DNA from: an uncultured cyanobacterium
GTDB lineage: Bacteria; Cyanobacteriota; Cyanobacteriia; PCC-6307; Cyanobiaceae
Assembly: GCA_903871775.1 (NCBI GenBank)
Contig: CAIQIA010000011.1
Coordinates: 248,001-312,000 of the forward strand
Direction: 5' to 3'
Length of the DNA stretch: 64,000 nt
The notes below the pieces were generated by a model. That model did not search any database. It saw only the letters and a list, made by a program, of their open reading frames with translations, and was not told where the DNA came from. This document shows, piece after piece, positions 10,437 to 17,480 of this stretch. Position 1 is the stretch's first letter; every line of letters begins with the position of its first letter. A program made the position numbers and the translations under genes.

Positions 10437-12863
10437 TCAGATCGCGAAGCAGGATCCCCGGTCGTGGGGCCAGGTCCAGTCGCTCACGGCCGGATCGTCC
10501 ATGCCGTGTTCGTAGGCGTAGGCGCGGTTGCGCTGGATCTCGTCCTGCATGCGCTGCTTGAGGTGGGCGGCGCGGGAGCCGAGGGCGGGCACCCGGTCGA
10601 TCACGTCGATGACGAGGTTGAAGCGATCGATCTGGTTGATCATCGCCAGCTCCAGCGGTGTGTTGATGTTGCCGTTTTCTTTGTATCCGCGCACATGGAA
10701 GTTGTTGTGGTTGCGGCGGCGGTAGGTGAGCCGGTGGATGAGCCAGGGATAGCCGTGGAAGTTGAAGATCACCGGCCGATCAACGGTGAAGAGGTCGTCA
10801 AAGTCGCGATCACTGAGGCCGTGGGGATGTTCGCCTGCAGGGGTGAGGCTGAAGAGCTTGACCACGTTGATGAAGCGGATCTTGAGCGCCGGCAGCTCCT
10901 GCCGCAGGATGGCGATCGCCGCCAGGGCCTCCTTGGTGGGAATGTCGCCAGCCGATGCCATGACCACGTCGGGCTCATCCATCGAGGCGCTGCAGTCGTC
11001 ATTGCTGGCCCAGGGCCAGATGCTGATGCCGCGGGCCACGTGGCGGCGGGCTTCGTCGAGGCTGAGGTACTGCAGATGCTTCTGCTTGTCGGAGACGATC
11101 AGATTGGCGACATCGGTTTCGCGCAGGGCCACTTCGGCCACCGCCAGCAGGCTGTTGGCATCGGCGGGCAGATAGACGCGGGTGACGCTTCCCTTCTTGT
11201 TGCCGGCAAGGTCGATGAAGCCCGGGTCCTGGTGGGTGAAGCCGTTGTGGTCCTGCCGCCAGACTGTTGATGAGATCAGGCAGTTCCAGGAGCCGATCGG
11301 TGCCCGCCAGGGCACCTCATCGCACACATCCAGCCATTTGCAGTGCTGGTTGAACATCGAGCTGATCACATGGGCGAAGGCTTCGTAGGTGTGGAAGAAG
11401 CCGTAGCGCCCGGTGAGCAGATAACCCTCCATCATCCCCACCAGGGTGTGTTCGGAGAGCATCTCGACCACGTGGCCGTCGCTGCTCAGTTCGCTGCCAT
11501 CGAGATCTTCCGGCAGGAAGGCGGCCATCCACACCTTCTTGGTGGTCTCGTAGACGGCCTGCAGGCGGTTGGAATGGGTTTCGTCGGGTCCGAAGAGCCG
11601 GTAGCGGCCGCGGTTGAGCTGGATCAGGTCACGGATCAGCTGGCCCAGGGGGTAAGTGTTCTCGGCCAGGGTCTGGCCCGGCACCGGCACCGGCACCGCC
11701 AGGGCATCGACGTCGGGCCAGCGCAGATCAGAGCGCAGCAGGCCGCCGTTGGCGTGCGGGTTGGAGCCCATGCGCCGCCGGCCCTGGGGCGACAGCTGCC
11801 GCAGGTCGTCGCGCAGCCGGCCCTCGGCATCGAACAGGGCCTCGGGGTTGTAGCTGCGCAGCCAGCCCTCCAGCAGCCGCAGTTCTTCAGGGTCGTGGCG
11901 CGGGTTGCTGAGGGGCACCTGGTGGGCGCGCCAGAACCCTTCGAGCCGATGGCCGTGCACCTCGGTGGGGCCGGTCCAGCCCTTGGGGGTGCGCATGACG
12001 ATCATCGGCCAGTGGGGCCGGCTCGCCTCGCCGCTGCTGCGGGCGTGCTGCTGGATCGCCCGGATGGTGGTCACCGCCTGGTCCATGGCCGCCGCCATGG
12101 TGTGGTGCAGCACGCGGGGGTCACTGCCTTCGACCAGGATCGGCTCCCAGCCGTAGCCCCGCAGCAGGCTGGTGAGTTCGTCGACCGGGATCCGCGCCAG
12201 GATCGTGGGGTTGGCGATCTTGTAGCCGTTGAGGTGCAGCACCGGCAGCACCGCCCCGTCGCGGATGGGGTTGAGGAACTTGTTGATGTGCCAGGCCGTC
12301 GCCAGGGGACCGGTCTCGGCCTCGCCATCGCCGACGCAGGCCAGGGCGATCAGGTCGGGGTTGTCGAACACCGCACCGCAGGCGTGCGAGAGCACGTAGC
12401 CGAGTTCGCCGCCCTCATGGATCGAGCCGGGGGTCTCGGGGGTGCAGTGGCTGCCGATGTGGCCGGGGAACGAGAACTGCTTGAAGAAGCGCTGCAGCCC
12501 CGCCACGTCTTCGCTTTTGTCGGGGTAGACCTCGCTGTAGGAGCCGTCGAGGTACACCGGGCCGAGCATGCCCGGGGCGCCATGGCCTGGCCCCGACAGA
12601 TAGATCATGTCGAGGTCGTGCTGCCGGATCACCCGGTTGGCATGGGTCCAGAGAAAGCTCTGGCCCGGGCTTGAGCCCCAGTGGCCCAGCAGCCGGTTCT
12701 TGATGTGTTCGGGCCGCAGGGGTTCCCGCAGCAGCGGGTTGTCCTGCAGGTAGATCATCCCCACCGCCAGGTAGTTGGCGGCCTGCCACCAGGCCTGCAG
12801 CTGCTCGACCTCGTGGTCGCTGAGCGGGGTGCTGGCGGTGGCCGCCATGGGTGCGGAGGTCAT
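10437..12863 (-). CDS. xfp: Xylulose-5-phosphate/fructose-6-phosphate phosphoketolase
   Basis: This 808-residue thiamine-diphosphate enzyme cleaves Xu5P or F6P to acetyl phosphate. Family landmarks include GHGAPGMLGPVYLDGSYSEVYP (about residues 93-114), HEGGELGYVLSHACG, the TPP motif beginning GDGEAETGP and YKIANPTILAR. The full family length of about 800 residues is present. It is paired with ackA, giving a phosphoketolase-acetate route that can bypass lower glycolysis in the dark, under low oxygen or in photomixotrophy. The downstream gene starts within 10 nt. Confidence 0.96.
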   Translation of the reverse strand: MTSAPMAATASTPLSDHEVEQLQAWWQAANYLAVGMIYLQDNPLLREPLRPEHIKNRLLGHWGSSPGQSFLWTHANRVIRQHDLDMIYLSGPGHGAPGMLGPVYLDGSYSEVYPDKSEDVAGLQRFFKQFSFPGHIGSHCTPETPGSIHEGGELGYVLSHACGAVFDNPDLIALACVGDGEAETGPLATAWHINKFLNPIRDGAVLPVLHLNGYKIANPTILARIPVDELTSLLRGYGWEPILVEGSDPRVLHHTMAAAMDQAVTTIRAIQQHARSSGEASRPHWPMIVMRTPKGWTGPTEVHGHRLEGFWRAHQVPLSNPRHDPEELRLLEGWLRSYNPEALFDAEGRLRDDLRQLSPQGRRRMGSNPHANGGLLRSDLRWPDVDALAVPVPVPGQTLAENTYPLGQLIRDLIQLNRGRYRLFGPDETHSNRLQAVYETTKKVWMAAFLPEDLDGSELSSDGHVVEMLSEHTLVGMMEGYLLTGRYGFFHTYEAFAHVISSMFNQHCKWLDVCDEVPWRAPIGSWNCLISSTVWRQDHNGFTHQDPGFIDLAGNKKGSVTRVYLPADANSLLAVAEVALRETDVANLIVSDKQKHLQYLSLDEARRHVARGISIWPWASNDDCSASMDEPDVVMASAGDIPTKEALAAIAILRQELPALKIRFINVVKLFSLTPAGEHPHGLSDRDFDDLFTVDRPVIFNFHGYPWLIHRLTYRRRNHNNFHVRGYKENGNINTPLELAMINQIDRFNLVIDVIDRVPALGSRAAHLKQRMQDEIQRNRAYAYEHGMDDPAVSDWTWPHDRGSCFAI

Positions 12864-12927
12864 GGGGATGCGCTGGGGCTCTGGTCTTGGATGTAGCGGC
12901 TGCAGGTTGTATCCGGGTGAAAACAGG

Positions 12928-14973
12928 TCAGATCACACCGGAGCCGCGGGTCGTGCCGCTGGTGGTGGGATCGAAGGCCGCGGCGATCACCCGCACCAGC
13001 CATCGGCCCCTGTCGCAGACCTTCAGGCCGTTGGCGCCCAGTTCCAGCAGACCCTCGTTCGCCAGGGCCTGCAGCTGGGGCCAGGCGTCGGCGAACACCC
13101 TCGGCCCATCCACCCCGAGGCTGTCGAAGTCGACCGCGAAGCGGCACATCAGCTCCTGGATCACCCGGCGCCGGAGCTGCAGCAGCGGATCGTCGACCCG
13201 AACGCCCCGGTCCACCGCCGGTCGTCCTGCCTCGATCGACCGGCGCCAGGCCCCCAGGGAACGGCTGTTCTGGGTGTAGAGCCGCGGGAAGAGGCTGATC
13301 GCCGACACGCCCACCCCCAGCAGGTCCAGGCTCGGCCGGGTGCTGTAGCCCTGAAAGTTCCGGTGCAGCTGGCCGTGGCGGGCTGCCCTGGCGAGGGGGT
13401 CGTCGGCCAGGGCGAAGTGGTCCATGCCGATCGCCTCGTAGCCCTCCCCCCGCAGCCGTCGATGGGCCCCTTCCAGCATCGTCAGCCGTTGCTCCCGGGA
13501 GGGCAGATCCTCGTGGCGCAGCCGCCGTTGCAGGGGCAGCTGCCGGGGCAGGTAGGCGAAGCTGAACAACGAGATGCGATCGGGCCGCAGCCCTGCCACC
13601 TCGCTGATGGTGGCGGCGAACCGCTCGGGTGTCTGCAGGGGCAGACCGCAGATGACGTCGACGTTGACGCTTTCGAACGCGGCCTCCCGCATCCAGGCCA
13701 TGGCCCGCCGCAGCTGCTCCACGGGCACCACCCGGTTCACCGCGGCCTGCACGGCCGGATCCACGTCCTGCAGACCGAAGCTGATGCGGTTGAAGCCCAG
13801 CTGCCGCAACTGCTGCACGGCATCGCGATCGAGCCGCTCTGGATTGACCTCGATCGAGGCCTCCAGGTCGGGGCTGAACCGGAACCGACGGGCGATGGCC
13901 TGCCACAGCCGCTGCCGCTCGGCCTGGTTGAGGTAGTTGGGGGTGCCGCCGCCCCAGTGCAGCTGCGCGATGGGCCGGGGGGCGGGCATGGCGTTGACCA
14001 GCAGGTCGAGCTCCTGCTCGAGGGTGTCGAGGTAGGGCACCACGGCCTTCGAGCCGGCCTGGGTGGTGATGCGGTTGCAGCCGCAGAACCAGCAGGCGTC
14101 GTGGCAGAAAGGCAGGTGCACGTAGAGCGACAGCGGCGCGTCGCTGGGCCTGGCCAGCTCGATCAGCAGGTCATCGCCGGTGACACCCGCGTGGAAGGAC
14201 TGGGCCGTGGGGTAGCTGGTGTAGCGGGGCACGGGCCGGTCGAGGCGCTGCATCAGCTCCAGGGGCAGGGCCGCCGGGGCCTCGAGGTCGGCCAGGGCCC
14301 GCAGCAGGCGTTGGTTCAGCCGGAAGCCGGCGAGGGCCTCATCGAGGAAGGCCGCCTCGGCGTCGGCATCGAGGGGCAACTGCTCGATGCCGTCGTGGAA
14401 GCGTTGCTTGAGTTCGTCGATGGGACGGGGGAAGGCCCAGAACTGTGCATCCGGCAGCCCCGCGTTCCGCAGCACCTGCCCCACCCGGACCGCCAGCTGC
14501 TGGCCACCGGACAGGTCGCCGCCGTAGCGCACGAAGACATGGGCCAGGAAGCGCTCGGGCGCTTCGCTGGCCAGGCGGGCCAGGTCGCGGAGAATGGCGT
14601 CCACGAGCCGGTCGATGGCCTCGAGGGCCGGGTCCCCGGCCAGCAGTGCGCCGAGGGAGGCCTCGTCCTGCAGCAGGGCCTGGCGCCGGGCCAGGTCGGC
14701 CCAGGGGATGCCCGCCTCCCGCAGGCCCGGCGGCAGGGCGGCGCCGTGGCTTTCGAGGGCGGTGTAGATGGGCAGCAGCGCCCGCAGCAGGGCGGCGATC
14801 TGGCGGGGGCTGGCCTGGCCCTCCAGCAGGGCCCGGGCGAAGGGCAGGCCTTCGGCGTCGCGGTGGGCCGGGCCGATGACCCGGTGCAGGCGTCGCAGGC
14901 GGGGGCCCAGGCGGGGGCTGGCGGCGGGGTGGATCGAGAGCGCGGGGGAAGGGAAGGGATGGGCAGGAGCCAT
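12928..14973 (-). CDS. Heme oxygenase-HemN fusion (oxygen-independent coproporphyrinogen III oxidase)
   Basis: This 681-residue fusion joins two tetrapyrrole enzymes. Residues about 20-230 form a biliverdin-producing heme oxygenase: the proximal His is in GPAHRDAEG (H37) and the distal helix is RYGGDLSGGQ (149-158). After a short linker, residues about 248-660 form HemN, a radical SAM coproporphyrinogen III dehydrogenase. Its cluster motif is HLPFCHDACWFCGCN (C290, C294, C297 plus C299), followed by GGGTPNYL and ASIEVNPERL. The ATG at 14973 was preferred over 15051 because the longer form would cover the divergent promoter. In other cyanobacteria ho2 and hemN are separate neighbours induced at low oxygen; here they are fused. 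Confidence 0.92.
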   Translation of the reverse strand: MAPAHPFPSPALSIHPAASPRLGPRLRRLHRVIGPAHRDAEGLPFARALLEGQASPRQIAALLRALLPIYTALESHGAALPPGLREAGIPWADLARRQALLQDEASLGALLAGDPALEAIDRLVDAILRDLARLASEAPERFLAHVFVRYGGDLSGGQQLAVRVGQVLRNAGLPDAQFWAFPRPIDELKQRFHDGIEQLPLDADAEAAFLDEALAGFRLNQRLLRALADLEAPAALPLELMQRLDRPVPRYTSYPTAQSFHAGVTGDDLLIELARPSDAPLSLYVHLPFCHDACWFCGCNRITTQAGSKAVVPYLDTLEQELDLLVNAMPAPRPIAQLHWGGGTPNYLNQAERQRLWQAIARRFRFSPDLEASIEVNPERLDRDAVQQLRQLGFNRISFGLQDVDPAVQAAVNRVVPVEQLRRAMAWMREAAFESVNVDVICGLPLQTPERFAATISEVAGLRPDRISLFSFAYLPRQLPLQRRLRHEDLPSREQRLTMLEGAHRRLRGEGYEAIGMDHFALADDPLARAARHGQLHRNFQGYSTRPSLDLLGVGVSAISLFPRLYTQNSRSLGAWRRSIEAGRPAVDRGVRVDDPLLQLRRRVIQELMCRFAVDFDSLGVDGPRVFADAWPQLQALANEGLLELGANGLKVCDRGRWLVRVIAAAFDPTTSGTTRGSGVI

Positions 14974-15011
14974 GGCGTCGGCGGGCGGCGGGCCAGATGG
15001 TGAGTTAATGG

Positions 15012-15029
15012 TATAACGAAAACGTTGTT
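15012..15029. promoter_or_regulatory. Shared operator between HO-hemN and the ycf54-like gene
   Basis: The 18-bp element TATAACGAAAACGTTGTT contains the perfect inverted repeat AACG-AAAA-CGTT (15015-15026). It matches, at the same orientation, the palindrome in front of acsF at 16402-16419 (TATAACG shared, then GTT at the same offset). Ten bases downstream lies CAGGATCTGCC (15039-15049), also present near acsF. It is positioned to control both divergent genes. Confidence 0.7.
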
Positions 15030-15049
15030 TTGTGATTGCAGGATCTGCC

Positions 15050-15421
15050 ATGGATGCTTCGACTCGGGTGTCATTGCTGCTGGCCCCGGCCGGCAGCCTG
15101 AGCGGTGATGGTCAGCTGCGGGAGGTCTTTGATGAGCGGCGGCGCCGGGGCGGCCCCACCGATCTCTGGTTTCTGGCCGAGGTGCCAGGCGTCCAGGGGC
15201 CGCCGCAGGAGGCCGTGGCCAGCGCTGTACCCCACCTGCTGGTGTGGCTGCAGGTGCGCTTCGGGGGCGAGCTGCAGCATGGGGTGGAGCTGCCGGAGGG
15301 GCTGCGACAACCGTTGTCGCCGCAGTTGCCGCCGGCCGCGGCGGCCCCCCTCATCGGCTCGCTTCCATCGGTTGCAGCGCCAGCGCCAGGGCCTGGACAG
15401 CCAGCGTCAGCCGCAGCCTGA
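15050..15421 (+). CDS. Divergent Ycf54-like protein, possible partner of the AcsF paralogue
   Basis: This 123-residue protein has an N-terminal beta-strand (VSLLLAPAGSL), a charged helix (LREVFDERRRR) and the pair DLWFL (38-42) and LLVWLQVRFGGEL (63-75). That order and spacing recalls Ycf54, the assembly factor/subunit of the aerobic Mg-protoporphyrin cyclase (DFWLV followed by ITWLKLRLE). The Pro-Ala-rich strand between these motifs in true Ycf54 is shortened. The last 24 residues are encoded opposite the end of acsF and may be unconstrained. The homology is remote and judged by eye. The position beside an acsF paralogue supports it. Confidence 0.55.
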   Translation: MDASTRVSLLLAPAGSLSGDGQLREVFDERRRRGGPTDLWFLAEVPGVQGPPQEAVASAVPHLLVWLQVRFGGELQHGVELPEGLRQPLSPQLPPAAAAPLIGSLPSVAAPAPGPGQPASAAA

Positions 15422-16388
15422 GGCGGTCCAGGGGGCGCCAGGCCGTGGCCGGTCCGGCGCCCGCAGCCGCCAGCTGGCGGAATGCCGTCACCACCCGGTC
15501 CCGCTGGGCCAGGAAGCGGCCGTCGTCGAGGCGGAACACCATCGGGAAGGCCTGACGCGCGCTGCGGTTGGTGGCGGTGATCACGGCGTCATCGAAGCGG
15601 CTGGCGTCGATGCCCAGCAGGCCGTAGAAGTCATCGCGCTCGGCCACCGTGAGGCTGTGGGTGAGGAACACCGACCAGAGAAAGAGACGGCTGAGCCAGC
15701 GACCGCGCAGACCCTGGGTCAGGGTCGGCCAGCTTTGCAGCAGCACGTTGAAGATGTCGCCGTGGCGGTTTTCGTCCTGACACCAGGCATCAAACCAGTC
15801 GAACAGCGGCGCGAAGCCGTGTTCGGGATGTTGCTCGAGGTGGCGCTTGATGAGGATGTAGCGCCAGTAGCCGATCTTTTCGGAGAGAAAGACGCTGTAC
15901 AGCACCCAGCTGAGGGGAAACCAGGTGATCGGGCGCCGGCCGCTGAGCCTGGGCAGGTCGAGTTCGATGCCTTCGCTCAGGAGGGCTCGGTTGAGAAAGC
16001 CGGCGTGGCGGGCCTCGTCGCGGGCCATGAGCTGGAACAGGCGGCTCAGTTCGGGTCGCTGCGCCTGCTGGAGCCGCCGCGACAGCTCCTTGAACAGCAG
16101 AAACCCCGAGAATTCGGACACGCACGAGCGCACCAGATAGCTCTCGTAGGCGGCCTTCTCGCGGGGACCGAGGCTGCGCTGCCGCTCAAGGGGGGCCCGG
16201 CGGTCGAAGTGGTCGCGGTTGTGGTCGGTCTCCATTTCGGCGAGCAGGGCCTCGAAGCGCTCGCGGGTGCCTTCGAGGCAGGTGGCGGCGGCCTTGTCGA
16301 TTTCGGTGGTGTAGAAGCGCGGAGTGAGCAGGTCTTCGCGCAGGTGGGCAGCGGTCATGCCAGACGCGGTCATGCCAGTTGGAGGCAT
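15351..16388 (-). CDS. acsF: Mg-protoporphyrin IX monomethyl ester (oxidative) cyclase, AcsF paralogue
   Basis: This diiron enzyme forms ring E of chlorophyll using O2. Family landmarks are TPRFYTTEI near the N-terminus, the carboxylate ligands in SEFSG (E92), DEARH (124-128) and DENRH (205-209), and WFPLSWVLYSVFLSEKIGYWRY. It is 345 residues with the start at 16388; ATGs at 16373 and 16358 are equally possible and would leave a longer leader below the operator. Its company (heme oxygenase-HemN, Ycf54-like) suggests it is the low-oxygen isoform (ChlA-II type) rather than the housekeeping copy. Confidence 0.9.
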   Translation of the reverse strand: MPPTGMTASGMTAAHLREDLLTPRFYTTEIDKAAATCLEGTRERFEALLAEMETDHNRDHFDRRAPLERQRSLGPREKAAYESYLVRSCVSEFSGFLLFKELSRRLQQAQRPELSRLFQLMARDEARHAGFLNRALLSEGIELDLPRLSGRRPITWFPLSWVLYSVFLSEKIGYWRYILIKRHLEQHPEHGFAPLFDWFDAWCQDENRHGDIFNVLLQSWPTLTQGLRGRWLSRLFLWSVFLTHSLTVAERDDFYGLLGIDASRFDDAVITATNRSARQAFPMVFRLDDGRFLAQRDRVVTAFRQLAAAGAGPATAWRPLDRLRLRLTLAVQALALALQPMEASR

Positions 16389-16401
16389 CGGCTCAGGTGC
16401 G

Positions 16402-16419
16402 TATAACGGAACTGTTATA
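16402..16419. promoter_or_regulatory. Palindromic operator upstream of acsF
   Basis: The sequence TATAACGGAACTGTTATA is a perfect 6-6-6 inverted repeat (TATAAC, six-base spacer, GTTATA). It lies 13 bp upstream of the farthest acsF start. Read on the minus strand, CGTTATAC could serve as the -10 region. The same string, and the same CAGGATCTGCC block (16428-16438), occur at the HO-hemN promoter, with only one base difference in spacing. Confidence 0.75.
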
Positions 16420-16439
16420 GCGCGGAACAGGATCTGCCT

Positions 16440-16454
16440 GATAGCGGGAACTGT
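16440..16454. promoter_or_regulatory. Possible degenerate operator copy upstream of arsR
   Basis: The stretch GATAGCGGGAACTGT repeats the core of the acsF operator; GGAACTGT is identical at 16408-16415 and 16447-16454. It lies 52 bp before the regulator start at 16506 and could mediate autoregulation. The second half-site is not preserved, so the assignment is tentative. Confidence 0.35.
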
Positions 16455-16505
16455 GGAATCGTGATACCGTCGTCTTAAGTTCTTCTCCCCGGCCCCTGCC
16501 CAGCC

Positions 16506-16838
16506 ATGGACCCTCGCCTGGAAGCCCTGGCCGAGCACTTCAAGGTCTTCAGCGAGCCCAACCGTCTGGCTGTGCTGGAGGCCCTGCGTTCAGGTCCCCG
16601 CAACGTCACCGCCGTGGTCGAGGCCACGGGCCTCAGCCAGGCCCTCGTGTCGAAGCACCTCAAGCTGCTCACCATCGCCGGTGTGGTGCTGCGACGGCCG
16701 GAGGGCAGCCTCGTCTTTTATGAGGTGGCCGACCCGGAGGTCTTTCCGCTGCTGGCTGCCGTCGAGCGACAGCTGCACCATGCCCGCCGCCGGCAGCTGG
16801 AGGCCCTGCGGCTCGAGCCCTTTGTGGGCGCTCCCTGA
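16506..16838 (+). CDS. ArsR-family winged-helix regulator without cysteines
   Basis: This 110-residue protein has the ArsR fold. The first helix contains VFSEPNRLAVLEALRSGPRNV (about 14-34), the recognition helix is TGLSQALVSKHLKLL (41-55) and the wing is RRPEGSLVFYEV. No cysteine is present, so neither the ELCVCDL-type metal site nor a Cys-ligated Fe-S cluster can be built by the monomer. A His pair (H91, H92) near the C-terminus is the only obvious candidate ligand. It is divergent from acsF and 3 bp upstream of the pentapeptide-repeat gene. It probably regulates the tetrapyrrole cluster through the shared operator (inference). Confidence 0.85.
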   Translation: MDPRLEALAEHFKVFSEPNRLAVLEALRSGPRNVTAVVEATGLSQALVSKHLKLLTIAGVVLRRPEGSLVFYEVADPEVFPLLAAVERQLHHARRRQLEALRLEPFVGAP

Positions 16839-16841
16839 GCC

Positions 16842-17480
16842 ATGGATGGCCCCGCTGTCGAAGCCCTGGTGCGGGAGCATGCGGCCGGTCTCCGTCACTT
16901 CCCCTGCCGCGATCTGGCCGAGCAGGACCTGACCGGTGTCGACCTCACGGCGGCCGATCTGAGCGGCAGCTGCCTGCGGGCGGCCCGGCTCGGCCATGCC
17001 CGTCTCGCGGGCAGCGTGCTGCGGCGGGCTCTGCTGATGCAGGCCCTGCTCTGGGGGGCTGACCTGTCGGGCTGCCGGGCCGAAGACGCTTCCTGGCATG
17101 AGGCTGACCTGTCGGGTGCCCGCTTGCAGGGGGCTGTCTTCGCCAGGGGCCGGCTGCATCGCGCGGCCCTGCAGGGGGTGATCGCCCCAGCCAGCGACTG
17201 GCGCGCCGCCAGGCTGGTGGAGGCCGATTTCCGGTCGGGCCTCGATCAGCTCACCGACCTGGGCCGGGCCGATTTCCGCGGCGCTGATCTCAGCTTCGCC
17301 CTCTGCGGCGGGGTGCTGCTGCCCAGGGCCGACCTGCGCGGGGCCTGCCTGTACCAGACCGTGTTCCGCGGCGCCGACCTGCGGGAGGCCGATCTGCGCG
17401 GCTGCGACCTGCGGGATGCCGACCTGCGCGATGCCCAGCTCGCCGGTGCCCGCCTCGAAGGGGCCCGCCTGCCCGCCTAG
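16842..17480 (+). CDS. Pentapeptide-repeat protein
   Basis: This 212-residue protein is dominated by A(D/N)Lxx pentapeptide repeats, such as GADLREADLRGCDLRDADLRD near the C-terminus. These are expected to fold as a right-handed quadrilateral beta-helix. There is no signal peptide, so it is presumably cytosolic or lumen-independent. It follows the ArsR gene by 3 bp and is surely cotranscribed with it. Its stop codon shares the tetranucleotide CTAG with the stop of the convergent AAA/ferredoxin gene. Roles of such proteins in cyanobacteria are mostly unknown. Confidence 0.85.
   Translation: MDGPAVEALVREHAAGLRHFPCRDLAEQDLTGVDLTAADLSGSCLRAARLGHARLAGSVLRRALLMQALLWGADLSGCRAEDASWHEADLSGARLQGAVFARGRLHRAALQGVIAPASDWRAARLVEADFRSGLDQLTDLGRADFRGADLSFALCGGVLLPRADLRGACLYQTVFRGADLREADLRGCDLRDADLRDAQLAGARLEGARLPA

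Noticed and set aside
14973-15051. N-terminal extension of HO-HemN to the ATG at 15051
   Set aside because: The extra residues would be encoded by the operator and promoter shared with the divergent gene, and heme oxygenases do not need them.
12928-17480. Classical chlR-type regulation of the cluster
   Set aside because: The adjacent regulator is ArsR-type and cysteine-free; no MarR-type gene is present in the window.
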